Positions 37,858-51,580 of a stretch of DNA of 64,000 nucleotides are shown piece after piece. Origin of the DNA: Diospyros lotus (Eukaryota > Streptophyta > Magnoliopsida > Ericales > Ebenaceae); assembly GCF_014633365.1 (NCBI RefSeq), contig NC_068347.1, positions 30,112,116 to 30,176,115 on the forward strand, given 5' to 3'. The translations under genes and the position numbers were made by a program. The number at the start of each line of letters is the position of its first letter. The first letter of the stretch is position 1. Below the pieces are notes generated by a model, which worked only from the letters and a program-made list of their open reading frames with translations, ran no database searches and was not told the origin of the DNA.

Positions 37858-39620
37858 TGCAGAGGGTGAAATACCAATCTTCACAATATAGGAACTTTTT
37901 TTCTTTCTCATTGACATACAATCAGTTTTTTTTATCCGTGTTCTTACTTTTCCTCAACTAGAGCTTGTTATTTACAAACGTTATCAGTAGTTTTTTTTTT
38001 TTTAATTTTTTAATTTTATGTAGTTAGCCCAATAGAACAAATACAAACAGATTGAAAGAAATAAAGGAATTTTCTTTTCCTCCCTTGAAAGCTATTATAA
38101 TCACTGTCATTGGCCTTGATGGCCAGACAGATGCCATTTTATTCAGAGTTTAATTTTCTGTGTCCTCAAAACAGTTCTTTCATCAGAATGCAGTTGATAT
38201 CTACTTGCGGGTTACGGATATCTCAAGGAATGATATTCCTACGTTAGTGGCTTAAAATTGCATATGCTTTCCTCTTCTGTTCCTTCAATTACTCTCTCTC
38301 TCTCTCTCTTTCTCCCTCTAAGAGTGAAACAAACCGCACTAGACATTCTTCTCATGGTCCCGGGAGTTGCAGTTCAGCAATATCAGACTACATTAGCCTT
38401 AGGCAGTGATCATGTGTCTTCTTCCTGAATGGCACGACAAGAATACTCTCCGGCACTAGGCTTTCCTCTGTTTAAACTCTTTGACAAATCTGAAAGAATC
38501 AGTAAAATTTCAGAACTGTTGAAAGTTGAAACTACTTTCCTCACTGGAGAGGAAAACTTCTTACTACAAAAATGATTGGTTTAGCTGTCAAGCATCCTCC
38601 TTAATCCTTTACTTTTATCATCTTCTCAGCAACTAGAAGGGCATTATTACAAACACTTCATATCCAAATCATTCTTCTTGTATTGGTCCTTGGGTGTCTC
38701 TCTAGAAAATGTCCCTAGTCCACGAGGCTTCTTGCTTTCCAAGAGTTAGAGGAGGGTTGTATTTATACCTTTCTCTTACTCTTCTTGTGCGCGCGCCCGT
38801 GTGCAGGGAGGCTGTTTCCACAACTTGAATGTGACCTTGGCATAGCGATCAAGGTTTGCTCTCTGTGTGTCTCTATGTTCCATTTTTTTGGGTTTTGGTG
38901 AATAATATGACGATTTTCTGATTCCTGGACTCTTATGTAGCTATACATTTGTGTTACTAAATGACCTCCAACCCCTTCGGATAGCAGTTATTGCATTAAA
39001 AAGGAACATGGTTTTAGCACTGTTAGGAACTCTCATACATATTTTTTAGCCATAAGCATGTGTCCTAAACTCACATGGCAACCATGAATGCTAAGTCAAG
39101 GACTCATGTGCTTTTTATACACACGACCCTATGTACTCTACATGCGGCGGCCTAGTCATGCCGAAATCCAAGCTGTGGTTTATGTTTATTTTTCCAAACA
39201 TAGCAAACCCATGTCTTACAATATCAGATTTAGGCTACAAGCTATAAAATGAGAGGCTTACAATGTAAGGTCAGTTTGTAGTTTTCAGCATTTTGATGCA
39301 CAATTATAATTTTGCACAGACCCACCATAAATAAAATCTTAATTGGAATTCAAGCAGAGTGATTTCCCATTAATTACGTGGCAAATGGGTAAAAGAAACT
39401 AACACTATATGTGAATTAGGTAATTGAAAATAATGAAGTTCTGGGTTTCTTCATTGAACAAGGCAACAGATTAAAAAGGCTTGTTTACCATATCTTTCAT
39501 TGAAATAGTTTCAAACACAAGCCCATTGGCTTATAGAGTTATATATTCAGCGAAGTTGTTAATAGGGCTCGCTAAAGCTTCTTAGTGAACACCTTTGAAA
39601 TTTACTCACTCTGCTTATAT
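37858..39620. other. intergenic region between convergent NSH3 and AHP genes
   Basis: Holds the 3' flanks of two convergent genes. A CT microsatellite lies near 38293-38310. No further exon recognised. Confidence 0.5.
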
Positions 39621-40761
39621 TCATCCCACCAAAGGAATTGATCCACCAGCAGCCAAAATTTGTTGCTCTAGCTGCAAACAGAAGAAGGAAAGCCATTAAT
39701 CTTGGAAAAAAAAAACACCAATCAATGCCAAAGAGAGTAATTTTAAAACAATGGTTCGGGACTGAAGGTTAACGCACTCACCCTGAATAAAGTTTCAAGC
39801 TTGCTTTTCACAAGCAAATACTCTTGCTTCACTTGTTGCAGGCATCTCAAGCACCTAGACGTATACAATATATGCACAAAAAGTACTTGATAAGAATATG
39901 AAAAATGACATCCTTCAGACCCTTAATTTTACTTGGTTACTCCCGAAACCATGAATTATAATAGAATCATCAAAATCAGCTCAAGCAAAAAAAAAAGCAT
40001 ACTTACGATTCAGTGTTCTGTTCCTCGCAACAGCTGCGAAAGGTAATGCAGGCATCTCTAACTCTCTGTGCACCAATACTGTTGGACAGAGCATGCTATT
40101 CTCATCAATACATGATGAACTAGAACACGAATAAACACAATCATTTTCAATTTTTTCTGTAGATCAGTTAATCTGTTCGTTTGTCCTGTCCTTCACTCTT
40201 TTTTTCTTTGTCCTTGTGGACTTACTGTACTAGAAAGCTTCATTTCTTTTGGCGAAGAATCAATATGTCGATCTTTACCAAGAAGGGAAAGGCAATGGCC
40301 ATCTTCTTGCCATACAAACTGAACAATTACATTCAAATTAGTCCTTTTTTAATACTTGTTTTCTGGAGTTGAGAGATAAAATCGGTTTCGAAAAAGAATG
40401 TTATAAGCAACAAGCTCTTGATCTCCCTTCCATTTTCTCCTAATTTTATGGAAGGAAAGGGCTCAAACTAAATGCCCAAACAACATGAACATTTCCTTTC
40501 AAATCCTTAACTATATACCTTCAAACCCTCAATCCAAACTGTACAACTAAGTAATACTGAAAACAGATAAGTTACATATGCCAAAATGGAGTTCTTTGGA
40601 CAATGTATTCAAAGGTTTCCAATTTGCTAGATGGGTAGAAAAGCAGAAAAATAAAAATGCACATAAATACCTGGAACTGCTACCCTTCAACTGGTGAACA
40701 TGGGCATCAACTTTTTGGAAATCTACACACTTCTGGTCTCTGTACAGAAATATTATGTCAC

Positions 40762-40792
<31 letters not shown>

Positions 40793-41135
40793 TTAGGGTC
40801 CTTACAGAGTCCTGGTCAGATCATTGAGAAGCCTTTCAGAATCTTCAAAGAAGAGGGTCACCACTTCGACAACAAAATCAGGGTTACTCTCATCTTGCAG
40901 TTGCTGGAGCTGTGAAAACTGGCTATCCAGGAATCCCTTTGAGAGGCCCAGAGCAAGTCAAGACCGAAGAACACAAGGCAACCAAACTCCACATTCAGGA
41001 GATCAGACAAACAAAAACCAAGAAAAAAAAATAAAAAGAAAACAATAACCCTTTTTCCTTTTTTTGAATTATTACCTCTCTAAATAATGATGTTAGGTAG
41101 TCCACAAACTGTCTCTGCAACTGACCTACCTCCAT
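39621..41135 (-). CDS. AHP1: histidine-containing phosphotransfer protein (AHP1 type)
   Basis: Six short exons on the minus strand join in phase: 41076-41135, 40806-40936, 40671-40739, 40007-40078, 39782-39854 and 39621-39671, encoding 151 residues. The protein starts [14 protein letters not shown], continues with the helix [20 protein letters not shown] and [19 protein letters not shown], and has the HPt motif [10 protein letters not shown] with the phospho-accepting histidine at residue 79. It ends in [15 protein letters not shown]. Family members shuttle phosphate from cytokinin receptor kinases to nuclear response regulators. The active histidine is present, so it is not the AHP6-like pseudo-form. 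All exons are shorter than 132 bp, so no long open frame marks the gene. It converges on NSH3 and is transcribed in the same direction as the kinase to its right. Confidence 0.93.
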
Positions 41136-41238
41136 TCCGGCTTCCCTTCTTGCTTCACAGTATCCACACTCTCAAATGCCACAAAACCCTGAAATTGCAG
41201 GTCTTCTGGGATAATTTGAACAATCAAAAAGCCTGTGT

Positions 41239-41258
41239 TATATATATATATATATAAA
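41239..41258 (-). promoter_or_regulatory. candidate TATA region of the AHP gene
   Basis: A TA repeat running into TATATAAATG (plus strand) reads CATTTATATATATA on the minus strand, about 105 bp upstream of the AHP start codon. Position and composition fit a core promoter; it could also be a plain microsatellite. Confidence 0.35.
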
Positions 41259-44200
41259 TGCTTGTCAGGGGTTTGGTGAATTTAATGTGTAAAGTGAGAG
41301 TAAAGTCCAAAACTTTGCCTCATTTGGGTACTGTGCAGCATAAAAGTGGAGTCTACTGCATCCTTTTTAATGTTTTCCTCCTCTGGATTTGTGCAGCGTT
41401 TTGTCACCCACTCAAGGCCCCTACCATCTGCACTTTCACTCTGTCCTTATTGCCTCTTTTAGCTCTCTTGAGAGGATCCCTCTGTTCTTTTCTCTTTCCA
41501 CCTATCATTTTTTTTAAGGAAAATCATGGATGTCATCTATAAGATTTAAGATAGGTAAAAAGAAAAGCTCAAGTATATAGCTTTGTTGGCAAAAAAAAGT
41601 ACACTGAGGTGTTTCTCTTTAGACCCTCAGCTTCAATGTTCAAGCTCTGATCATGGGAGAAACTCAGCAGTTAGAGCGATTCTAAAAATTAAAAATCGTT
41701 TATCGCCCTCACATTTGCGGCGGGACTATAGATCAAATTGGCCACTGAGTTTTTCGATTTACATCTCCTGCTGATATTGTGGAGCTGAACAGTGACGGCG
41801 TTCATGATGGTGTGTTAACAAAAAAAAAAATAATAATTATATTTAAAAAAATATAATAAATATTCATGATATTTAATGTTATATTATAGTTTTTTTCCTT
41901 ATCTTAGTTCACATCGTTAAGAATTAATCTAAATATCTTTATATTTAAAGATTTTTTTATTTTACTTTTTATCTATTCTCAAATCTCTACTTTCTTTCTC
42001 TCCCCCTCTTAGACTAGCTATGGTGACAACATTCCTTTTATTCTCTTGAAGGCTTCGATCATGTTAAAGATTGTTTCATATTCTAAATTTGGAATCATTC
42101 TTCTAAATATAGATAATTGTTTCAAATTTGGAACAATGAAAATATGATGATATCTTGACAAAGATAATGATAACTATAAGTCTTTCTCTTTTTATAATCT
42201 ATGATGAATTTAGGTCCATAACAACCTAGACTCGATTTATCGTGATGAACTTAGGTTAGATTCTCATCTTATTCTTCAAATAATGCAATGGTTATTAACC
42301 AAACACTAATTTACTTAATCTTTTTATTTTTATTTTTTAAATTAAAGGAGAAATGAGGGATAAAAAGAAGAAAATAGAGAGATGAAGAGTAAAATGGCCA
42401 TTTAGTTTTTTTTTTTTGTGTTTAACAATAGGAGTGGTTATTTCTATTTCTCAACCATTAGAGGTGATTCTTGCAATTTTCCCAATTTTAGGGTGTTTTT
42501 TGAAATTTACCCTTTCCTTTTTCTCTCCCAAATTATCTTCAATCCATGTTTTTATTATTATAACTTGTGTCTTTTGTATATAAATATATCATTTTTTGGT
42601 GGTCACGTTGCAATTTGAGGCTCAGTCCTCAAATTGGTGATCGGGGCAGAAAAATTCCACAAGTTGTCGACTTGGAGGGTGACTTCAAGCCATTGCTTTA
42701 GGGAAATTTGTGCCATTTTTTCTTCTATTTTTCATGTTTCTTAAAACCCTCAAAAAATGATTTTAGATTCCAAATTTTAGTCTTATTTTCTTAGAAATTA
42801 AAAAAATTATAAAGAGAAAACTTTACACTAATAGAGCCCTCTTTGGCCACAACCAAGTGAAAGTAAATCTTGTTTGAATTTTTTTAAAAATACCACAATT
42901 TGAAGACTTCTTCTAAAGAATACTATGATTTTTAAACTATTTAACAAAGCAATATTCTTGCAAGTTAGCATCCACAATGAATTAATGCAACTAGTTGAGT
43001 GAAATTCCCTCATGAGAGGAGCAAGTAACTCAATGCCACATGAAAAACTCACACTAGACCCTTGCACTTATTCACTGCTAGGGAGAGACTGTAGCAGTAG
43101 ATAAGCTATCAAAACATATTCTATAAATTGTCATAAATTATACCTAACAACATATCTATGCATAAATTTATTTACCTAAAAAATCAAACTTTAATAGCAA
43201 AGGAGATGACTGTAACCTAAATAATGTCAAGTTGAACCATTAATTTCAATTTCATCCCAATCCCAAGGCTTGATTTGATGGCGTGCTAACTAATCTCATC
43301 CCCCTTGCCTCTCATTTAATCTCTATTTCCACTGAACCTGTCATTCCTCTGTGTCACACTCCCACCGCCCTCAATTCCCAGTGAATCTCATCATCATTGC
43401 ATGCTTGCCATCATTAATCTCTGATTGATTGCTTGGCATCCAATCAGAAATGAACAGCAATTAATGTTGTGGAGCTTGGTTTCAGTTCTTCGGGACATAA
43501 TTTCCATGAATGCAGACAGAGAATCATTATACAATGCTGTGTCTTCTTTGGGCTGTCCAATGAGTTGTAAGGTAAATGTTCCCGACCTTTTCTAATGGTG
43601 GTCATTTAAAGATTGTATTCCTCATGGATACTCTTCTTATCACATGGATGCATAAGTATATAAAAATGGGGGAGATTCTTTTGTTTCTAAAGCTGTTTCC
43701 CTCTGCATTCTTAGTTAGCATTGCCTGTAGTAGCCAAAGTGGGAGGGCATATAGTCAAACTTGCACTCAATGTCTTATCCCAACTGCAAAGCTCAGTCAG
43801 TCTGATGGAATAATTATTATTCTTCTTTGTTCATAGGAATTCTCTTTCCTCCTGGTGGAGAATCACCTAACTTATTTTTGCAGCTTTTCTTTTGCTTAAA
43901 TCTACCAAATACTCCTTCTCATGCATGGAAGCACATGAATGGGGCATCAGAAATGTATTGGGTATTTTGTTGTAGAAAACAACAAAATTTTGAAATTAAT
44001 ATTTTTTTGAACAAAATTAATAAATAAATAAACAAGTCTTAGTATTTATGATTCGATATTGTTATAAAATTTTTATTCTTACTTTATGTAAAGAATGCTT
44101 TTATAAGAATCGTGTTTATTTAAAAATTATCTAATAAATGCCTTTAGTATTATTTTATATATTTGGTTAGTGATGTAAAGAATTTATATATTTTTTTATA

Positions 44201-45690
44201 AGTATAGTGCTTATAATTAATTTTCTTCACAATAGAAGCCCCAAATTTCTCTTCCTACTTTATAATAAAAAAAAAAATTTACTTTCAACAAACACTTTTT
44301 TTGGCAATAACATAATAAATGTGTCCTTAATTTTGGCTAAACACCACAAAAAAATGCACTCATTATAAAAAAACACTTTTTTGACTTCTCATTGTATGGT
44401 CCTGCTTGAGGTGGGATGGGGTTAATCTTTCTTAATTATATAATTCATATATTTTTGGGGGGACTGAGATTGAACTTCAATTATATTACAAGCATGTAAT
44501 TCTATACAATTGTTGACCATAACATTGCATTGAAATGTACAGTTGTGAATTGGTTGTCAAAGAGCAGCATGTGGTTGTCATGCTGGCTAATAAACCATTT
44601 CCCATTACAATAAGCCGAGAGACAATAGAATCAATTCAGCCATTGTTTAAGAGCTTGGGATATGGTTGCCGGTTGCTTTATTTACAAATCCCTCATTTTA
44701 GATCTGCAAATCTCTGTCATTCATTTCACATATAAAACTCACAAACAGCCAACATTAACATTTAAGCACAAAATAAGAGAAACTTCTAAAGCCAAGATGG
44801 GAATGGCTCTCATGAGTTAGATTGTTCATTGCCATAGATTCAAATACCGACTCTATATAGTGTGGGATTAATAAAATTTAGATTTTCAAAAGTTTATCAA
44901 CTTTGAAATTATGGGTATAGTGCTAACTCCTTGTTTGACATAAGAAAGAAGATAAATTTGTACATAACCTTCTTAAAGAAATAGTGATTTCCCTTCTAGT
45001 GAAACATTTGTGTTAACGGGTAAGTTAAAAGAAGGTATGAATATTAATGGAGAAACATTTTGGAATCTAGAGGGTTTAAGTATAGTAAAAATTGAATACA
45101 TAGAATGTAAGTTTAGTGAAAATATAGGTGTAGAGAATGTAATAGTAAAAAATAGATATGATATGGGTTATAAAGGCTTTAGAAAGGATAAAATCATAAA
45201 TCGAAATAACCAATGAGCTAAAATTTATGTACTAATCCCAAATAATGGGATAAAAACCGACATGTTTTAGTATTTGTTCTTCAACTACCCTCTCAAACTC
45301 TATCAACCAAAGAACATTGACTTAATTAATTGGTACATGGTGGGAGTGTATGACATGAACTTTACAATCAGATAGACAAAACATCATCTCAACTTAGGGT
45401 AAGGACATCTTTTTCCAAAGAAAACATGTCTGGGATGGATTGCAAGTTAAAAGCCTTAGTCAGACTCATACAAAGATGAATCTCAGAGCATCGAAGCTGA
45501 AAGCTCTGCTCTACACTATACTCTCTTGTGATCTCCTGCACCACAGGATCCCTCTTGACAATCAAGCAAGAATGTTACTAATACACAACACAAAAACTGC
45601 ACATTTTAAACGGCTCTATGCAAGAATGCAAATTCCAAGGGTCATGCTACCCTCATTCTCGACAATCTATCAACATCAATCATCAGTTTA
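41259..45690. other. intergenic region between AHP and the kinase
   Basis: About 4.4 kb of mostly AT-rich DNA. I checked both strands for short conserved exons of the type found in the AHP gene and saw none. The part at 43250-43560 is less AT-rich but has no coding signal I can support. The right end contains the kinase 3' UTR. Confidence 0.45.
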
Positions 45691-48600
45691 CTACGTCTGA
45701 ATCGGTTGGTTATCATTCAAGTACCTGGATGGATTGTGTTCTTCTGAATCGAAAAGCCCCACTGAAAATGTCCTCTTGAGGACAGGCCTTCTTCGGGACT
45801 CTTTTGCCTCCTCCTCTTTCTCCTTCTCCTCCTCCTCCTCCTCCAAACTACCCACATCCTCTCCTTTTAGCATGCGAACAACCTGTAGAACAATCGAAAA
45901 TCAGTTCATCTATAACTTATTGACACATAGGTCTCCCACCATGTTCTATGATTCTTTGATTCATTAACATCTTCCACTAATTGGAAACTGGTACCCAGTT
46001 TCATTAACGTCCTTGAACTATGAAGAATTAGGAAAAAATAAAAAATAAAACAGGCAAGGGGGGCAACTGAGAATTCAAAAAACCGGTTTTGAAGGTGAAA
46101 TATTTCCCTAACTGGATTGCTACTTACATATCCCAAATGCTGTTTAGATGATAAAAGTCACTAGTGCTTGTGTTAACTGGAATTAGAAGAAAAAGAAATA
46201 AAATGCCTGAAACAGTTTCAGGGTCATCAAATAAGGGTCAAGTTTTAGGATCCAGAAGGCGGGGAATGAAATAGGCCATATTCTTAAAGATTTCCCGCAG
46301 ATAAGGCTCAATTTGGTCTTTCTATTTGTAGTCTTGTGCTGAAAAAGGAAATTGGGAAGATGGCCAGATGGTATCTGTATGGGGCGGTATTGAGTTTCTC
46401 TCTGGGAAGAGTACTTGTCATATCACAGTCCAGCTCAATGTTTGAAAAAAAAAATTCTTACTTGACATATACAAAAATCAAACACGTGCCTTGCTCATTT
46501 CAGGCCGGTCAGTTGAAAACTCTTGCAAACATGAAGTAGCTGTGAGGACCATCCAATTCAGTTGCTCCGAATTGTATGCACCGGCAAGAGATGGATCAAC
46601 AAGCTCGCTGACATTCTTTTTAGCAAGCAAAGGTTTAGCCTGCAACAGATTAAATTAATTGGAACACCTCCTCGAGTCTCATTTTATCGTTTCTTCTCTC
46701 TCCCTTTCTCTCATAGAGGCAATTAAATTCTATACTCTACAATAACAAAGACGGCAGGGGAGCTAACAATAACATACCCACATCACAAGACTTTTCTTTG
46801 TCTTGTCCAGAGCCAGGCTTCCAGCGATGAGCTCTAATAGAAGTACACCATAAGCATAGACATCAGTTTTCTCATCTACGGTTCCATGCATGAAAAATTC
46901 CGGAGGAAGATAGCTGCCATGATGAAAAAGATATACCAAAAAATGAAAAATTGTTGGTGGGTAAGAAGGAAAATGAATTGATCCAGGAATTATTAGGCAT
47001 TTTACGAACCCGAGTGTGCCTTCAAATTGTGATACTGTGAGATGAGTCCATTGCTCTGGGAGCCACTTTGCAAGGCCAAAATCAGAAATCTAGACAAAAC
47101 CTCAAGTTAGACTTTGGAGCAAAACTGATTTAAAAATGTGATTAGCTAAAAAACCAAGCCTTTCTGATGCGGAAATATCATAAAAATGAGTAATGGTGTG
47201 CATTATATAGTCCATACCAACTGCAGTCCCACATACATGATTAACTTCAAATTGGGATATTCGTATTGTTCTCCATCATTTGAGGTTCAGATTTCTAAGC
47301 TAGTTGTGGCAAGTGTAGCAGCAGATAAATTTTGAAGAAAAAAACAAGCTTTTCGAGGAATTTCTAGCACTCTTTTAATCTGAATATCTGGGAATGTACA
47401 ATTCAAAGAAACACCTGAGGCTCAAAATCCTCCCTAAGTAAAATGTTAGCAGCCTTGATGTCTCTATGGAGGATTCTTCGCTGACAACCTTCATGAAGAT
47501 AAGAAAGGCCCACAGCTGTGCCTACAGCAATCTTATACCTGACGCCCCATTCTAGTTTCTCTTTAGCGTCTGAGAACAAAGACAAACACAGAAAAAGGAA
47601 AAAAATAAAAAAAACCAATGAATTTTATCAGTCAGGGGATTATGATATATTAATAATTAGAAGCATCAAAATGATGAAAAAGAACAAAAAAAAAACACCT
47701 GTAATCAGAGATGCTAAGCTTCCATGTGGAGACAAAGGGAGAACAAGGTGCATACCCCCTTCAACTCCATACCCAATAACATTAGAAATGTTAGGATGGT
47801 TGACGTGGACTAAAATGCCAAGCTCAGATAAGAAGTCGGCGGTCATCTCCTCTGGGGTTCCAGTGGTAAGCCGCTTTATCGCAACAAGTTGCCCATCTTC
47901 TAGATGTCCCTTGTAAACCTGAGAATAACCTCCCTCCCCAATCAAATTCTCTTCATGAAGAGTAAAAGGAGAGGCAGCAATGTTTATTAGCCGAGTAGAG
48001 TGCAAAAGCTCTTGCTTACTGTTAGTAAAGTCATATAATGAAGATCAAAAGGTCTGCTACTAGTTTCCAGAAAAATGGGTGGTCTGGTCTAAAAGTCTTG
48101 AAGAAGCAGAAAATTCTTAAAACATTTTATAGTTTGAATATTTGTAAAGAAAGTACAGACCATCGCTGAAATTGCTAGTTGCATTCTGGAGCTGTGAAAG
48201 GGAGAAATTCTTCCAGGAAGACTTGAAGCGACACAGTTCAGGATCTAGAGTTGGCTCATCCAAGTTCTCGATTGAGCTTATGTTTTTTTTCGTTGAGAGG
48301 ATCTTGATGGAAGGCATGGTTGTGTGGAAAGGATGCAAGCCCAGAGGTGCTTTTGTCAGTATGCGGAAGAAACCACGCCATGGAGGACCAGATTGAGAAT
48401 CAGAATCTGAGGTGCTGGCCTTGGAAGAAGAAGCTCTTTCAGATTCTAGATCATCCTCGGGAACTCCTCTCGCTGGGGAGGCTTCATCTACTTTCTCGCC
48501 CTCCACACCTAAAGCTGCCGAGTCTGAGCAATGGAGAACTACGAATTCAAGGTAAATAGCAAGGCATAATGCTCTAATTGCAATGCAAACACATCATTTA

Positions 48601-49533
48601 GAAACAATAGATGAAGCATTAGGGATAACTGAAAACTTGGAATCTTGTCATGAATTAAATCCTGTCATGTATACAGAATTTACCTTCTTCCAAAAGAGAG
48701 GGAGAAGTGGCAGAGAATAGCTCTCTGACTCCAATGGTGAGAAACTCCCCTTCTGAAATTTCTGCAGCATCGTCATCAGCATTGTTGCTGCCAATGCAAA
48801 ACCAAATGGTCCAAAAGATCATCAGATATGATATGACATGACTGATATGGAGAATCATTCAAACAACCCACCACCCCTTTTATGTAGATGAACAGTAGAA
48901 AACAGCAGAAGATATAACCAGATAGACAGACATAGGTGTGGTATGCATTTGAAACATTATCTACATTAAGAAAAATAAAACTGAAATCAACAACTTGAGA
49001 GAAATTACAGAAGAAATTGCACCAACCCCAAATTGCAACAATTTTCCATAGTTACCATTTCCTTTTCCCATGTCTTCATGGCAACCAATGAAAAATTATA
49101 GAACGATGACCTACCAAGTTAGTTTTTATCCCATCATGTGACTCAGGTACATGAATTTTAATTCTCTCGTCATTTTTATCTATAACCTTATCATATCTTA
49201 TAACAATTACACACCAAACCATATTTTTGTTTCTCTAGAATTCATGTTTGTTTAATCTGACTAATTTTACAAGTTCTATACAATGAAGCATTATTTAAAC
49301 CCAAAATGTCATCATGGGTACATTGCAAAACCCAGAAATTGAAACAACTAAAAGAAGCAAATTAAACCATTAGAAAAAACAAAACAAAAAAGGGAAACTT
49401 GCATACGTGCAAATTAAGAAACAGAGATACCCAGAATGAGAAATACAATTAGAAAGAAGAATGTGAGATGGGTTGAGAGGAAGGAGGAGATAGATTACCA
49501 TGGAAGAGATGGAGAATCTGGGGAAGTCTCCAT
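45691..49533 (-). CDS. receptor-like cytoplasmic Ser/Thr kinase (RLCK VI type)
   Basis: Nine exons on the minus strand: 49499-49533, 48684-48787, 48161-48523 (or starting at 48538), 47699-47950, 47415-47569, 47010-47089, 46778-46913, 46490-46639 and 45691-45882. They encode about 488 residues. A serine-rich N-terminal part with no signal peptide or membrane segment precedes the kinase domain: glycine loop [11 protein letters not shown] (172-182), VAIK lysine 193, catalytic HRDIKAAN (286-293), DFG (306-308) and PPEF (333-336). Catalytic residues are intact, so it should be active. Blocks such as [16 protein letters not shown] and [16 protein letters not shown] match RLCK VI kinases, some of which bind Rop GTPases. 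The C-terminal tail holds a Glu/Lys-rich run and ends [17 protein letters not shown]. The intron between exons 8 and 9 has a GC donor. Confidence 0.9.
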
Positions 49534-51577
49534 GATTTCCTGTTCCCAGAGGGCAGCTGAACAGAAGAAGGGGTCCCCTCTAATGGAAGGGCCAACAAGA
49601 ATATGCAGAGAGCAACATCTGGTTGAAATGACTCTTTGAATACCAGACCCTCCCTTCAGGCCTCACCATTCCCCGGAATTTTATGCCCCAAAATCGCCAT
49701 CTCATTTGTTCCTTCCATTTCCGATTCCACTTTTCTTAACCATATTTTTGTGAAACTATTTTATAAAAGCTTACTATATTTCGATTAATCTATCAGTGGG
49801 ATAATGATAATTACTATTATAATAATAAATAATCAAACGGATCATCATTAAACTGACCAAGAAGACAATGGGTGGTTTGGGTTATAGTTTAACTGAATCT
49901 ACAGCCTTTAATTTCCGTTAAGAGTTCTTGGAGCTCCCCTCCTTGACAAGTAATTAACTTCAATTGATTATTGAATATTTACCACCTTTTTATTTACTCG
50001 GCATCTATGGTCTTGATTCCTTATTATATGGATATATATCTCTTGAAATTGATTTGATTTAATGTTTGAAGAAGAGATGAGAAGAGATGGATGCCACTGC
50101 CACCTAGGCCAGTACAAGAAGACGTGTCAAATGATTGATTGAAGATTTTTGCTGAAGCCACGTTGCCTTCAAAATCTTTGACTCATTCAAAAAGTTATTA
50201 AAACAAAGATAGTTAATTTAATCAAAGGCCAAAAATACTAAACATATATCATTCATTAATCACGCAATTAGCCACTGCACGTCTTAATTTTGAATATGAA
50301 TTATATAATGCATCCCAGTTCTAATTAAGACTCGGTCAGATTATCAAACTTTAATTAAAAATCATTATCCCCCATCTTGAACTCAACTCAATCTCTGTTA
50401 AATTAATTGATTTGCACTGTATCTATATCTGTTTGTTTATTTTAAACCTTAAAATCCAACATGCGTATGCCAACCTTCACTTGTTGGTTTGCTTTGATTT
50501 GGAGTGATTATTTTATTTAATGACTTGAAAACGATATATATCATAATTAAGTATATATTTGCTTCGTAAGAAAAACGTATTAATATTTTTTAATAATAAT
50601 TTGATATGCAAATCATCTTAAACTAATTAACTGCTTCCTCCTGATTAATATTTATGATCATAGAAGACTTTGTGAGTTTTTATTTATTTATTTATTTTTT
50701 ATGTTTTCGCCACCCTCTTTAGTAATATCATACGAAAAATTCTTGGGATTTTACATTTTCGCTCTTCAGACTATCACAAAGTATGATGTTTCGTTCTTTA
50801 TTTAATTTATGTCTATTATTTATTATTTAATTAATATTTTAGATTATTTTTAAGTCCAAAACTTAGTTGAGAGTATAGTAAAAAAAGTTAATGATGATAC
50901 TTTAATGGCTTTTTATATAATTAAGCTCAAATTATTAAAAAATGTGATGTTTCGTTCTCTCATTTAATTCATATTTATTGTTCATTCTTAAATTAAAATT
51001 TTAGATCATTTTTAGTTTAAAAATTAATTTTGAGTAAACAAAAAACTTAATAATGATTACACCTAAAAGGTGAATAGAAAATATGTTAGATACATGGTAG
51101 AAAATCAACTCCAACAAAAGGCTCAACTGTAGAGGGAGGGACTGTAGAAAGAGTGCTGCACAGCAAAGGAAAGCAGCGAACGTGGGGACTCAACAGTCTA
51201 CAAATTCTTAGAAATGATTTGGAATATTGAATGTTGATTTTAGTGTTTTGTTAGGCTTATATTGTGCCTAAATATATTTTATTTGTAGATTCAAAATAAC
51301 ATTTATCATTATTTATATTTTGTTGAGCTAGGTCAATTAGATATATGTATTCAAAGCAATTTGGCCAGACTCATTTTGCTATATCATGAACACATTAATA
51401 GTGGAATAAACTCAATTTAATTTCTCAAAATTTCATACATTCAAACTGTTTTAATATAAATAGCATTATCATTATGTTTTTAAAGAGTTGAATAGATCGA
51501 ACTTGTATCACAGATTTATAATCATAAGAATTTGGGCAACATCGATTTTATAGTCGCATTTTTTTATGTGTCATTCA
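49534..51577. other. AT-rich region upstream of the kinase
   Basis: The first few hundred bases are the probable promoter of the kinase. The rest is AT-rich without recognisable exons or repeats with clear ends. Confidence 0.45.
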
Positions 51578-51580
51578 AAT

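Noticed and set aside
47518..47916. Plus-strand frame across the kinase gene
   Set aside because: It spans an exon, an intron and part of the next exon of the minus-strand kinase in the wrong frame.
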